A DNA stretch of 64,000 nucleotides, from positions 1-64,000 of the forward strand of contig VAYU01000068.1 of assembly GCA_005884925.1 (NCBI GenBank). The letters are read 5' to 3'. The notes beneath the pieces are model-generated. The model saw only the letters and a program-made list of their open reading frames with translations. It did not search any database and was not told where the DNA came from. Shown one piece after another: positions 16,720 to 26,903 of the stretch. This DNA comes from Actinomycetota bacterium. GTDB taxonomy: Bacteria > Actinomycetota > UBA4738 > HRBIN12. The number at the start of each line of letters is the position of its first letter. Position 1 is the first letter of the stretch. The position numbers were made by a program, and so were the translations under genes.

Positions 16720-18137
16720 CGCGCGGCCGCCCGGATCCTGGCGACCGTCCGCTCGCGCCCGAGCAGCTCGAGCGACTCCGGCAGCGGTGGCGACACGTTG
16801 GAACCCGTGACCGCCGCGCGGATCGGCTGCCAGCCCTTCGTCCGGTTCAGCTCCGCCCGTTGCGCGACGGCGTCGAGTGTCGTGGCGATCTGCTCCGCGT
16901 CCCATCCCGCAAGACCATCGAGCGCATCCGCCGCCTCCTTGAGGTAACCCTCCGGGGCCCTCGTGATCAGGTTGACTGCCTTCTCATCGGGCGTGACATC
17001 GTCGGAGAACAGGAAGGTGAGCAGGTCCACGGCGTCGCGCAGCGTATGGATCCGCTCCCGCACCATCGGCATGGCCTTACGGAGGGTCACGGGGTTCACC
17101 CCGAGCCCGGCCTGGGTGAGGAAATGCACCGTCCGGGCCGCGAGCTCGTCGTCGTCGAGCTGCTGCACGTAGTGGATGTTCATCCAGGTCAACTTCTCGA
17201 CGTCGAACGCGGCCGGGTTGCCGGACACGCGCGCCAGGTCGAAGAGCCGGATCAGCTCATCACGAGGAAGGATCTCTCGATCGTCCCCCGGGGACCACCC
17301 GAGCAGCGCCAGGTAGTTGACCAACGCCTCCGCGAGGAATCCCTGCTCCCGGAACGCTTCCACGCTCGTCGAGCCGTGGCGCTTGGAAAGCGGCTTGCGG
17401 TCGGGACCGACGACCTGCGGCACGTGCGCGTACAGCGGTGGTTCGCCGCCCAACGCCTGGATCACGGCCACGTTCCGTGGCGCACTGGCGAGCAGGTCGT
17501 CGCCCCGAACGACATGGGTCACGGCCATCAACATATCGTCCACCGCGACGGCGAGCAGGAACACCGGAGAGCCGTCCGAGCGCTCCAGCACGAAGTCCCG
17601 GAGATCGCCCGCGGCCCAGCGCACCTCGCCCTTGACGAGATCGTGGACGATCCACTCGTGCTCGGGCATGTGGAACCGAACGACCGACGTTCTGCCTTCG
17701 GCGACGAAGGCAGCACGTTCGGCATCCGTGAGCGTCCGGCATCGTCCGTCGTAGCCGGGCGGTTCGCCGCGAGCGAGCGCGGCCTTCTTGCGCTCGTCCA
17801 GCTCCTGCTCGGTGCAGTAACACCGGTACGCGTCGCCCTGGCGGAGGAGGCGATCGACCATGTCCCGGTAGATCCCGAGCCGCTCGGATTGCCGGTAGGG
17901 TCCGTGCGGACCACCGACCTCCGGTCCCTCGTCCCAATCGAGGCCGAGCCACCGCAGATCGTCCAGCACCCCGCGGAACGCCTCCTCGGTCACGCGAGAC
18001 GCGTCCGTATCTTCGACCCGCAAGATGAAGGCACCGTCGTTCCGCCGCGCCCACAGCCACGAGAAGAGCGCGCTACGGACGTTCCCGACGTGTAGTGATC
18101 CGGACGGCGCCGGGGCGAACCGGCAGCGAACGGTCAC
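16716..18137 (-). CDS. gltX: Glutamyl-tRNA synthetase
   Basis: VRCRFAPAPSGSLHVGNVRSALFSWLWARRNDGAFILRVEDTD; KMSKS-type PLSKRHGS. Confidence 0.95.
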   Translation of the reverse strand: MTVRCRFAPAPSGSLHVGNVRSALFSWLWARRNDGAFILRVEDTDASRVTEEAFRGVLDDLRWLGLDWDEGPEVGGPHGPYRQSERLGIYRDMVDRLLRQGDAYRCYCTEQELDERKKAALARGEPPGYDGRCRTLTDAERAAFVAEGRTSVVRFHMPEHEWIVHDLVKGEVRWAAGDLRDFVLERSDGSPVFLLAVAVDDMLMAVTHVVRGDDLLASAPRNVAVIQALGGEPPLYAHVPQVVGPDRKPLSKRHGSTSVEAFREQGFLAEALVNYLALLGWSPGDDREILPRDELIRLFDLARVSGNPAAFDVEKLTWMNIHYVQQLDDDELAARTVHFLTQAGLGVNPVTLRKAMPMVRERIHTLRDAVDLLTFLFSDDVTPDEKAVNLITRAPEGYLKEAADALDGLAGWDAEQIATTLDAVAQRAELNRTKGWQPIRAAVTGSNVSPPLPESLELLGRERTVARIRAAAR

Positions 18138-18898
18138 GGCCCCGTCACCCCGTTGCGGAGCGTCCCGACCCCTTCGACCTCCACCTCGACGACGTCGCCC
18201 GAGCGCACCCGGCCCACGCCCTCGGGGGTCCCGGTCAGTAGTACGTCCCCGGGGAGGAGCGTCATGAACGAGGTGATGTACTCGATCAGCTCGGCCACGC
18301 CGAACACCATCTCCGACGTGCTCGAGCGCTGGACGACTTCGCCGTTCAACCGCGTCTCCACGAAGGCATCGGTGGGATCGACCGACGTTTCGATCCACGG
18401 TCCGAGGGGACACGAACCGTCGAAGCCCTTGGCCCTCGTCCATTGATCGTCGGCCCGTTGGAGGTCTCGCAATGTGACGTCGTTCGCACACGTGAACCCG
18501 AGGATGAACCGCGAGGCGTCCTCCGCCCGCACGTTCCTCGCCAGACGGCCCATCACGACCGCCAGCTCGCCCTCGTAATCCGTCCGGTCGTTGATGGGGA
18601 GGAGCCGGATGGGGTCCCCCGGCCCGATGACCGCGGTCGACGGCTTGAGGAACAGCAGGGGCTCCTCCGGCACCTCCGACCCGAACTCCGCGGCGTGCGC
18701 CGCGTAGTTCTTCCCCACGCAGACGAGCTTCGAGGGCAGGACCGGTGCGAGCAGCATGACGTCGTCGATCGAGACTTCTTCCCCGGTCGGGAGAGGATCT
18801 TCGAAGAAGGTGCCGGCGATGACCTGCACCGTGTGCGAGCCCGGTTGGACGGCGCCCGTCGAGATGCGTTCGCCGTGACGGAATCGGAGCAGTCGCAT
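18134..18898 (-). CDS. Fumarylacetoacetate hydrolase family protein
   Basis: KLVCVGKNYAAHAAEFG, DYEGELAVVMGR, GFTCANDVTLRDLQ, GDVLLTGTPEGVG. Confidence 0.92.
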   Translation of the reverse strand: MRLLRFRHGERISTGAVQPGSHTVQVIAGTFFEDPLPTGEEVSIDDVMLLAPVLPSKLVCVGKNYAAHAAEFGSEVPEEPLLFLKPSTAVIGPGDPIRLLPINDRTDYEGELAVVMGRLARNVRAEDASRFILGFTCANDVTLRDLQRADDQWTRAKGFDGSCPLGPWIETSVDPTDAFVETRLNGEVVQRSSTSEMVFGVAELIEYITSFMTLLPGDVLLTGTPEGVGRVRSGDVVEVEVEGVGTLRNGVTGP

Positions 18899-18999
18899 GG
18901 GCCCCGCGAGGCTATCGCATCGCCCCGGGCTGCCGGGTCGGCGGTGCGGATGATCCCCCGGACCGCACGAAGCCGAGATGCGCGCGAGCCAGGTGCGTT

Positions 19000-19857
19000 T
19001 CAAGGTCGCGAGAGGTCGGCCGCCCGCATCCGACGGAGCTCGGCATCGGTGTACGCGCGTCGCGCCATGCGATGGACCCCTCCGAACACCAGCATCATGA
19101 GCCCGCCTCCCAACACGAGCGGATACCACACCGGGTAGGGCTGCGCCGACGCGAGTGCCCAGATCCCAACCGCGAGGATCACCAGGCCTCCAACAGCGAA
19201 GACGGCAGCCACGGCGAGGACGGATGAGCGATGCGTGCGCCGAGCGATGAACACACCGAGGATCGCTCCCGTCAGACCGAGCACGCTCCCCGCGACCCCC
19301 CCGATCAGTCCACCCGTGCGATCGGACCACCAGGCGCCGCTATCGCCCATCGAGGTCAGACGCAATGGTCCGACCCACACGGCGCCCGCGCCGGGAAGCA
19401 CGATCTCGACGTCGAGTCGCGTGGGCGGCGGGGAACCCGTCGCCAGGCTGAACGGAACCTCGAACGGTCGCGCTTCCGCATCTCCTTCGAGGGAGGCCTG
19501 GGGTCCTTGTCGAGCCAGGGTCTTCGAGAAGTACCGGGCGCCGTCTGGGAACACGCTCCACAGCTGCACGAACCCCGCCGGATGAACGCCTCGATACCGG
19601 ATGTCACCACTGAGCACGTACCCCACGTCGCCGACCGCCGGCCGATCGATCGAAACGAGCGGGAACGATCCACCGACGTCGCTGGCTCGGACCTCAACGG
19701 TTTCCCCGTTGACCACGCCCGAGAGCGGGTGGGTCGTGGTCCAATCGACGGAGGTGACGGTCCCTCGCTCCGCCGACGCTCGGGAGCATCCCGCGCCACC
19801 GATGAGGACGGCGATCACGAGCAACCACATCGCTACGTCATCCCGACGACGCACCAT
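19000..19857 (-). CDS. Membrane-anchored lipoprotein-like hypothetical protein with C-terminal TM helices
   Basis: MWLLVIAVLIGGAGCSRAS lipobox; GLIGGVAGSVLGLTGAILGVFIA and VLAVAAVFAVGGLVILAVGIWALA. Confidence 0.65.
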   Translation of the reverse strand: MVRRRDDVAMWLLVIAVLIGGAGCSRASAERGTVTSVDWTTTHPLSGVVNGETVEVRASDVGGSFPLVSIDRPAVGDVGYVLSGDIRYRGVHPAGFVQLWSVFPDGARYFSKTLARQGPQASLEGDAEARPFEVPFSLATGSPPPTRLDVEIVLPGAGAVWVGPLRLTSMGDSGAWWSDRTGGLIGGVAGSVLGLTGAILGVFIARRTHRSSVLAVAAVFAVGGLVILAVGIWALASAQPYPVWYPLVLGGGLMMLVFGGVHRMARRAYTDAELRRMRAADLSRP

Positions 19858-20161
19858 CGCGTGCCACCTCCTTCTGCAAGGCCCGAAGCAGCTCCCCGAA
19901 GACCTCGTCATCCAGCCGCCCCTCGGCGTAGAAGGCCCTGAGCCTGGATTCCGCAGGGCTCGCGTCACGGTGCTCGTCGAGCAGCTCCACCTTCTGGATG
20001 AGCCGATCGAGACGAAGGCGGATGGTCGGGTACGAGACGCCGTATCGCCCCGCCAGATCCTTGAGTGTCCCCGAGGCGAGCAGGAATCGCTTCAGGAACG
20101 CGAGATCCTCGTCCGAGAGCTGGTCGAGCCACCGATGGTCCGCCCGCCTTCCCATGACCAC
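19838..20161 (-). CDS. DUF2089-like HTH protein
   Basis: LDQLSDEDLAFLKRFLLASGTLKDLAGRYGVSYPTIRLRLDRLIQKV; overlaps the downstream membrane gene. Confidence 0.75.
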   Translation of the reverse strand: MVMGRRADHRWLDQLSDEDLAFLKRFLLASGTLKDLAGRYGVSYPTIRLRLDRLIQKVELLDEHRDASPAESRLRAFYAEGRLDDEVFGELLRALQKEVARDGASSG

Positions 20162-20179
20162 CTCATCGGCTCCCGTTTG

Positions 20180-20256
20180 AATAATCTTTAGCTAGGGTTC
20201 ACGATTCCGTAAAGCTCAAGGAAAGTCAAGGGGAGATATCTTCAAGTGCGAAATGG
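20180..20256 (-). promoter_or_regulatory. AT-rich promoter region of the DUF2089 operon
   Basis: Local AT-rich dip; minus strand reads ttgactttccttgagctttacggaatcgtgaaccctagctaaagattattcaa; exact -35/-10 pairing ambiguous. Confidence 0.4.
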
Positions 20257-21045
20257 TCAACCGACGTGCTCGCCGCCGGTGAACGTGGCACCGACCTGGC
20301 GCCAGTACCCAGCGATCGGCTCGATGGGCGCCAACGAGGAGAGCTCCTCACCCGGCGCATCGTGGAGCTCGAGCTCGAAGGAACCCGTGAAGACCGGCCC
20401 CAGTTCCACGTCGCGAGAGCGAAGCGTCACGATCTCGTCCAACACGTCGGAGCCAGTGGCGTCGATCGAGGGCATCCAGCGTGAATGCAACATGGGAAGG
20501 GCGTTGACGAACCCCCCCGTGTCCGATCCTCGTTCGATCGTGAACCGGCTGTCGATCAGCCGTCGGTCGTTCGCCGCCAGCGTCGCTCCGAACGAGCCGC
20601 CCGGCTCCAGACGGGGGCCGGCACGTCCCACCGCCGCCGGACGTGTCATCCAGATCGACCCCAGCTTCTTCGGATACCCCTGGAACCACCCGCGTGCCAG
20701 TGCGAAGTCCTTGTCGACCCAGATGAGGACGCACCGGGAGTACGTCTGCCCCCGGTAGCGGCAGCGGACGACGACGAAACACTCCTTGTACTGCGACCGG
20801 ACCGGATCGAGCAGCTCCCCGCCGTCTCCTGAACACGACTGCCAGTCGGCGAAGACGACGGCGACGGCATCGGGATCGTCGTCAGCCGGTTCCACGCCCG
20901 TCGGCAGCCACGCGTCGACCGCGCCGGGTGCCGCCCGGTACTCGAGCGTGAGGACGTCGCCCGAGTAGTACCACGGCGGGGCCGGGATGATGGAGGCGCG
21001 CCCCTGGGGGGAGCGCGGCGCGAAGAACCCGCTCAGACCCGGCAC
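20257..21045 (-). CDS. Acetoacetate decarboxylase-like family protein
   Basis: PPWYYSGDVLTLEYRAAPGAVDAWLP, VDKDFALARGWFQGYPKKLGSIW. Confidence 0.75.
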   Translation of the reverse strand: MPGLSGFFAPRSPQGRASIIPAPPWYYSGDVLTLEYRAAPGAVDAWLPTGVEPADDDPDAVAVVFADWQSCSGDGGELLDPVRSQYKECFVVVRCRYRGQTYSRCVLIWVDKDFALARGWFQGYPKKLGSIWMTRPAAVGRAGPRLEPGGSFGATLAANDRRLIDSRFTIERGSDTGGFVNALPMLHSRWMPSIDATGSDVLDEIVTLRSRDVELGPVFTGSFELELHDAPGEELSSLAPIEPIAGYWRQVGATFTGGEHVG

Positions 21046-21064
21046 GCGGCCTATCCTACGGCCG

Positions 21065-21910
21065 GTGGAGACGCGACGGGTTCTGGTGGACGGGATGCCG
21101 ACGACGGTCACCCGCGACGGTGATGTGCTGATCGTGCCCGACGGTCGCACCCTCCCGATCGATGCGTCCGTGCACGCATCACCCGTCGAGCCGACGAAGA
21201 TCATCTGCGTCCACCTGAACTACGAGAGTCGTCGGGCGGAGTTCCAAGTGAAGCTCGGCGAGGCTCCGACGTATTTCCACAAGCCGATCTCGGCGTTGAA
21301 CGCGCACGGTGGCGAAGTGGTGCGGCCGCCACGGTGCCGTTTCCTCAACTACGAAGGCGAGATCGCCATCGTGATCGGTCGGCAGGCGAAGCACATCGGC
21401 CCGGACGACGTCGGGTCGTTCATCCGCGGCTTCACGATCGCGAACGACTTCGGCCTCCACGACTTCCGCGACACCGATGCGGGCTCGATGCTCCGTGTGA
21501 AGGGCTCGGACACCTTGTGCCCACTCGGACCGGGCCTCGTGGACGACTGGGACTTCCACGACAAGACGATCGAGACGCGGGTCAATGGCGCGACCGCGCA
21601 AGCGGGGAACACCGACGAGATGATCTGGGACATGCACTACCTGGTCGCAGACATCGCGCGGACGATCACGCTGGAGCCCGGCGACGTCATCCTGTCCGGC
21701 ACGCCGGCGCATTCGCGCCCGGTCGAACCCGGAGACGTCGTAGAGGTCGAGGTCGAAGGGCTCGGGACGCTTCGCAACACGATCGTGGAGGGCGACGTCC
21801 CGGTCCGCGAGGACGTCGGCGCGCAACCGAGCGCGTCCGAAGAAGTCGTCTCGACCGCCCTCGGAGGAGACTGGGAGTTCCGCGGCGTCCGTGCGCCACA
21901 CAGGGGTTGA
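21065..21910 (+). CDS. Fumarylacetoacetate hydrolase family protein (HpcE-like)
   Basis: KIICVHLNYESRRAEF, YEGEIAIVIGRQAKHI, GFTIANDFGLHDFR, GDVILSGTPAHSRPVEPGDVVEVEVEGLGTL. Confidence 0.88.
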   Translation: METRRVLVDGMPTTVTRDGDVLIVPDGRTLPIDASVHASPVEPTKIICVHLNYESRRAEFQVKLGEAPTYFHKPISALNAHGGEVVRPPRCRFLNYEGEIAIVIGRQAKHIGPDDVGSFIRGFTIANDFGLHDFRDTDAGSMLRVKGSDTLCPLGPGLVDDWDFHDKTIETRVNGATAQAGNTDEMIWDMHYLVADIARTITLEPGDVILSGTPAHSRPVEPGDVVEVEVEGLGTLRNTIVEGDVPVREDVGAQPSASEEVVSTALGGDWEFRGVRAPHRG

Positions 21911-22052
21911 GGATGTGCGCAGCAGTGGGCCCGACCGACCCGGGAACTCGCCATCTCCATGCCGTTCTTCTAGGCTCGCTGTCGGAACCGCATCCGGCGG
22001 TTCGTCAACACGGTGAACGCCGTCGCCGAGGCGGCCGCCGGAAGGGGGTCCC

Positions 22053-22514
22053 ATGCCTGAGTTCACGATCCAGATCGACGCGCCACCGGAGCTTGTCTTC
22101 GACGAGCTCTCGCATGTCGAGCGGCACCCATCGTGGGCCAATCCGAAGGCGCAGATGACGATGGAGCAGACGAGCGGCGACGGACCTGGGCCGACCGCCA
22201 CGTACCGCTCGAGCGGCGTGTTCACCGGCAAGGCCGTGTCCGCGGATATCTCCGTGACGAAGTTCGATCGACCGCGTGAGTTCTCGATCCGCTCGGATCA
22301 GCATCAAGAGGGCAAGAAGGACTCCTGGTACGAGAACGATTACACCCTGCGGCCCAACGGCAGTGGGACGGCTGTGTCGAAGCACGTCACGGGGAGTCTC
22401 AGCCCGGTCGTCTTCGCCCTCGCCCATCTGGCGATCCGCAAGGATGCCATGACCTCGCTGCGGAACCTGAAGAAGGCTGTCGAGGCGAAGGCCGCGCCCG
22501 GAGGTACCGTCTGA
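22053..22514 (+). CDS. SRPBCC family protein
   Basis: MPEFTIQIDAPPELVFDELSHVERHPSWANPKAQ. Confidence 0.8.
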   Translation: MPEFTIQIDAPPELVFDELSHVERHPSWANPKAQMTMEQTSGDGPGPTATYRSSGVFTGKAVSADISVTKFDRPREFSIRSDQHQEGKKDSWYENDYTLRPNGSGTAVSKHVTGSLSPVVFALAHLAIRKDAMTSLRNLKKAVEAKAAPGGTV

Positions 22515-22517
22515 GAC

Positions 22518-23768
22518 ATGATCGACGCGCTCGGACAGATCGACCTCGCGAACCCCGATCACTACGTCGAGGGGGTCCCGTTCGAGTGGTTCGACCGGCT
22601 CCGCCATGAGCACCCCGTCGTGTGGCATCCGGAGCAGCCACCGAACCGGGGTTTCTGGGCGATCACCCGACACGATGACCTCACGGCCGTCCATATGGAC
22701 TGGGAGACGTTCTCGTCCGAGATCGGGGCGGTCGGTTTGGAGGAGCTCGATGAAGAGCAGCTGCAGATCCGGAACTCGATGCTCGAGACCGATCCGCCGC
22801 GACATACGCAGATGCGGAAGATCTGCTCGAAGCGGTTCAGCGCCCGCGGCGTTGGCGTCTATGAGGACTGGATCCGCGACGTCGCACGGGGAGTGCTCGA
22901 CCGTGCCCTCGTCTCGGACGAGCCGTTCGATTTCGTCAGCGAGATAAGCCGCGAGCTCCCGATCCGGTTCCTCTGCTCGATCTTCACCGTTCCCCAGGAT
23001 GACGCGCCGGCCCTGATCGAGTGGGGCGACCAGATGATCGCCAACCAGGATCCCGACCTGTCCGCCGCGGTGGTCGACCGCGAGGACACCGAGGAGTACC
23101 GGCTCCTGCCCTTCCGTTCACCGACGGCGCGCAAGGTGTTCGCGTATGCCGACCGCCAGCGCGACCTCCGGCTCGCGGACCCGGCGGACGACGTGATCGC
23201 CGCCCTCGTTGCCGCGCAGAACGAGGGCGCCCTGAACGAGCGCGAATACCACAACTACTTCGCGCTCCTCCTGATCGCGGGCAACGAGACGACCCGCCAC
23301 ACGATCAGCTCCGGCATGCTCGCCCTCGCGGAGCACCCCGATCAACTGGAGCTTCTCCAGGATGAGCCCGACCTGATCCCCCGGGCGGTGGAGGAGATCC
23401 TCCGGTGGGCCACCCCGGTGATGCATTTCCGGCGGACCGCGACCCGGGACGTAGAGTTGCGAGGGCAGCGGATCAAGGCTGGCGACAAGGTCGTGACCTG
23501 GTACATCAGCGCCAACCGCGACGAGGGGGTCTTCCCGGATCCCTACCGGTTCGATGTGACGAGGACGCCGAACGACCACGTCACGTTCGGACCGGGCGGG
23601 CCTCACTTCTGTCTGGGGGCACACCTCGCACGTCTGGAGACCAAGATCCTCTTCCAAGAGCTGCTGCCCCGCCTGCGATCGATCGAGATCCTCGGCCCAC
23701 CCGAGCGGATCCGATCCGATTTCGTGAACGGCATCAAGAGGATGCCCGTCCGGATCAACCCGTCTTGA
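22518..23768 (+). CDS. Cytochrome P450
   Basis: [15 protein letters not shown]-helix; [20 protein letters not shown]; heme loop [18 protein letters not shown]. Confidence 0.95.
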   Translation: MIDALGQIDLANPDHYVEGVPFEWFDRLRHEHPVVWHPEQPPNRGFWAITRHDDLTAVHMDWETFSSEIGAVGLEELDEEQLQIRNSMLETDPPRHTQMRKICSKRFSARGVGVYEDWIRDVARGVLDRALVSDEPFDFVSEISRELPIRFLCSIFTVPQDDAPALIEWGDQMIANQDPDLSAAVVDREDTEEYRLLPFRSPTARKVFAYADRQRDLRLADPADDVIAALVAAQNEGALNEREYHNYFALLLIAGNETTRHTISSGMLALAEHPDQLELLQDEPDLIPRAVEEILRWATPVMHFRRTATRDVELRGQRIKAGDKVVTWYISANRDEGVFPDPYRFDVTRTPNDHVTFGPGGPHFCLGAHLARLETKILFQELLPRLRSIEILGPPERIRSDFVNGIKRMPVRINPS

Positions 23769-25227
23769 TCAGCTGCGGGGACCGGTTGCTGCGGTCAGGG
23801 TGAAGAGGGAGCAGCAACGGTGGCCGCGGCGCCCGGCGGAAGTTGAAGTCAGCGGAGAGGTCGCCGAGACCCGGAGCGTCTTCGGCGATGAACGGGCGGC
23901 TGTCCGGCCTCCCATCGGTCGCGGGATCGATCCTCTGGCCCCCCAGGAAATCGTCCTCGATGAACCGGAGGTAGGAGTCGGTCGACAGGACCTGGTGATC
24001 GATGTACCCACGCCGTGCGTAGGGACTGATCACCAGACCGGGAACGCGGATGCCGAGGCCCTGGCCGTTGACGGTGGGCGGTACGACGTGGTCGTAGAAG
24101 CCGCCCCAGTCGTCCCACGAGACGAAGATCGCGGTGCTGTTCCAGTCGGGGCTCCGCATCGACGCGTTCACGATCCGCGTCACCCAAGCCTGCCCGACGG
24201 CGATCGAGTTCGGAGGATGTTCGCTCTGCCGATCGCTGGGCACGATCCACGACACCGACGGAAGGGTTCCGTCCCTCGCGTCCCGGAAGTAGGAACGAGC
24301 CGGCTGGATGTTCGAGATCTGGTGGTCCCTCCATACCGTCTGGAAGCCGGGGAGCGGGTTCCAGATGCCCGGGGTCGAAGCCGACTGCGGTCGACGGCCG
24401 CACACCATCTGCCCATCGGCGCAGTCCGGTTGGCTGCCGTTCGCAACGAAGTAACGCCAGCTCACGTGAGCGCGGTGCAGGAGATACGTGAGATCCGTCC
24501 AGGCGTACGGTCGCGCCCGGGCCGCGCTCTCAGCGCGTGGGATGGCGCCTGACCGGTACCCGACGTACGTCGAACACGTCATGGGGTCGTGGCGATCCGA
24601 ACACCGAGCGCTCCATCCGGAGACCAGGTCGAGATGCGAGGGAAGGCTCCACGAGCGAACGCCCTCGAACAGGTGATCCTGGAGGACGAAGCGATGTGCA
24701 TAGGTCCAGTAGTTCGGGATCTCGGCGGCCGTGTGGTACCCCATGACATCCGGGATCGATCCCTGTCTTGGGGACGAGCCACACCGCGGCTGGTCCGGGT
24801 GACCGACGCAGTACCGCCGCCAGCCGGTGAGCCACATCTGGACGAAGCCGTCCATGCGACCGCCGTGGATGTCAGCGTTCGCAGCGTCGAACGTGTGCGG
24901 GCCGCCGACGCCGATCAAGCGCGAGTCGTGGAACGGTCGAACGCAGTGTCCGAGCCGCGGGTCCGGGAGGCAGGCTGTCGGTCTCCCGCCACGCCTCGGG
25001 ATGTCATCCGCGCCGGGGAACGTCCCGAAGTAGTTGTCGAACGAGCGGTTCTCCTGCATGACGACGATCACGTGCTTGATCGTGTGGATGCCGCCAGCCA
25101 CCAGTGGACGAGCACGGATGGGCGTGGCGGCGACCATCCCTCGCGGGACCGCGTTCGCCAAGACGGCTCCGACGATCAAGGCCGAGGTCGCACCTACGCT
25201 CGCGCGGCGGATCCACGTGGTCGCCAT
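23755..25227 (-). CDS. Secreted phosphoesterase (phospholipase C/acid phosphatase family)
   Basis: signal-like N-term; [64 protein letters not shown]. Confidence 0.88.
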   Translation of the reverse strand: MATTWIRRASVGATSALIVGAVLANAVPRGMVAATPIRARPLVAGGIHTIKHVIVVMQENRSFDNYFGTFPGADDIPRRGGRPTACLPDPRLGHCVRPFHDSRLIGVGGPHTFDAANADIHGGRMDGFVQMWLTGWRRYCVGHPDQPRCGSSPRQGSIPDVMGYHTAAEIPNYWTYAHRFVLQDHLFEGVRSWSLPSHLDLVSGWSARCSDRHDPMTCSTYVGYRSGAIPRAESAARARPYAWTDLTYLLHRAHVSWRYFVANGSQPDCADGQMVCGRRPQSASTPGIWNPLPGFQTVWRDHQISNIQPARSYFRDARDGTLPSVSWIVPSDRQSEHPPNSIAVGQAWVTRIVNASMRSPDWNSTAIFVSWDDWGGFYDHVVPPTVNGQGLGIRVPGLVISPYARRGYIDHQVLSTDSYLRFIEDDFLGGQRIDPATDGRPDSRPFIAEDAPGLGDLSADFNFRRAPRPPLLLPLHPDRSNRSPQLIKTG

Positions 25228-25297
25228 CCTCCTGGTTGCGCTGTCGACCCCGGCCAGGTTCAGATCGGCACGGAAACGTCATCCCCGGGTCGGCGGA

Positions 25298-26284
25298 TCA
25301 CCTCCCTCGTTGGACGCATGCCGATCTGGCATTGCTCCATTCCTCCTGCAGCCAATACACGTGTGAAGAGATCACCTGGTTGTAGCTGCCGGTCGTGGTC
25401 CTGCCGAGAGGGGTTCCGAACCTCCAGGCGCACTTGTCCGAGCCTTCGTTCCCGGAAGCGTCGTACCACGCGTTGCCGTTCGGGTCGTTGATCATCTCGC
25501 GATGTTCGTGACTGGTGACGTTCAACGTGTCGTCGGCATCGGAGTTGTTCGGGCGCTGTCCCGTGCCGCAGGCCTGCGGTTCGGTATCGGCGTAGGGCAT
25601 GTTGGCGTACAGGACTTCGGTCGCACCCGTGCCGGACCATGAGTGATAGGCGCAGTAGGCCGAGAACGCACAGGAGCTCCCCGACGCGTCCTCACAAGTA
25701 CCCACGCCCTTGGGGAGGAACAGGAAGAGGGCGTGGGTCGGGCCGCCCGTCCAGGACTTCGCCGTCATCACGCGGCGGATCTCGGCGAGCACCTGCGCAT
25801 CCGTGATGCATACCCTCAGTCCGTCGTACGGTGGGCAACCGTTCCGAGGGAACGGGTCGCTGGCGGTCGTCGAGCCGCCGAACGTTTGCGAATAGGCGAT
25901 CGGTCCACTGCCGTCGTAGTACTGCGTCAGCGTGGAGTAGACGTTCTGGGTCCCACCCGAATCACGCGACGCCGAGGTGAAGTAGGAGTTGATCGTGCTC
26001 CGGTAGCCAGAGACGATCGGCCATCCGGTGGGCACCCAGTAGATCGCGTACGACTTGCTCTGATGCATGACGGGGCCGCCGTGGTAGAAGAGGTTGCCGC
26101 TGGCGACGCTGTCCGGATATGCGGCCGTGCGCGCCGGGTACCGACCGAGGATCGTAGACCGCGGCGCCGGCGAGACCATCCGGAGAGGGATCGCAGAGGC
26201 AACCGTCCCGACGGCGAGCACACCACCGCAGAACAGCAGCAGCAACAGGGTCTGGATCGGATCGCGCCTGCGTGATGTGTCCAT
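25298..26284 (-). CDS. Secreted EXORDIUM/phosphate-induced-protein-1-like protein
   Basis: LFYHGGPVMHQSKSYAIYWVPTGW, CAYHSW, LNVTSHEHREMINDPNGNAWYDASGNEGSDKCAW. Confidence 0.6.
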   Translation of the reverse strand: MDTSRRRDPIQTLLLLLFCGGVLAVGTVASAIPLRMVSPAPRSTILGRYPARTAAYPDSVASGNLFYHGGPVMHQSKSYAIYWVPTGWPIVSGYRSTINSYFTSASRDSGGTQNVYSTLTQYYDGSGPIAYSQTFGGSTTASDPFPRNGCPPYDGLRVCITDAQVLAEIRRVMTAKSWTGGPTHALFLFLPKGVGTCEDASGSSCAFSAYCAYHSWSGTGATEVLYANMPYADTEPQACGTGQRPNNSDADDTLNVTSHEHREMINDPNGNAWYDASGNEGSDKCAWRFGTPLGRTTTGSYNQVISSHVYWLQEEWSNARSACVQRGR

Positions 26285-26405
26285 GCCGTCCTCCTCGGGG
26301 GAGGAAGCGTTCCGGCGGACCGTCGTCCGTAGGGATGGAGGAGCCTACGAGCCTGCTTCCGGGCGTTCCGTGATGCAGGTCACTCGGTGCCCACGGGGCA
26401 GCCGA

Positions 26406-26903
26406 TCACATCGCCGATCCGACGGACCGTGCCACGGTCCTCAAGAGCCTCGCGAGCTGATCCTGCTCCGCGGGTGAGAGCGAGCCGGCGATCGCCGCTT
26501 CCTCCGCGTTGAACCGCGGGAAGAGGTGCTGGATCTTGGTTCGGCCTTCCCGCGTCAACGACACGAGGACGCCTCTGCCGTCGGCTGGATCCTTCCGGCG
26601 GGTGGCCCACCCGCGGCCCTCGAGCGTCCGCAGGACCCCGGTGGCCGTTGGGCGGCTGATGCCCACGGCATCGGCGAACGCGTTGGCGCCGAGCTCGCCC
26701 CAGACCCAGAGCACCCAGAGCCCCACGAACGACGTCCAGGACAGCCGGTCGGGCGCGAGCACCCTCGCCTCCATGTGGCGACGGATCGCCGCGGAGCTCC
26801 GGAACAGGTTGGAGATGGCCCACATCGCTCGGAAGTCGAGGGAGAGGTGCCCGAGCTGCTCCAGCACCTTCCGTTCGTCCGGCAGGAGGTCGTCGGCGCT
26901 CAT
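26406..26903 (-). CDS. MarR-family transcriptional regulator
   Basis: winged-helix pattern LGANAFADAVGISRPTATGVLRTLEGRGWATRRKDPADGRGVLVSLTREG. Confidence 0.85.
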   Translation of the reverse strand: MSADDLLPDERKVLEQLGHLSLDFRAMWAISNLFRSSAAIRRHMEARVLAPDRLSWTSFVGLWVLWVWGELGANAFADAVGISRPTATGVLRTLEGRGWATRRKDPADGRGVLVSLTREGRTKIQHLFPRFNAEEAAIAGSLSPAEQDQLARLLRTVARSVGSAM

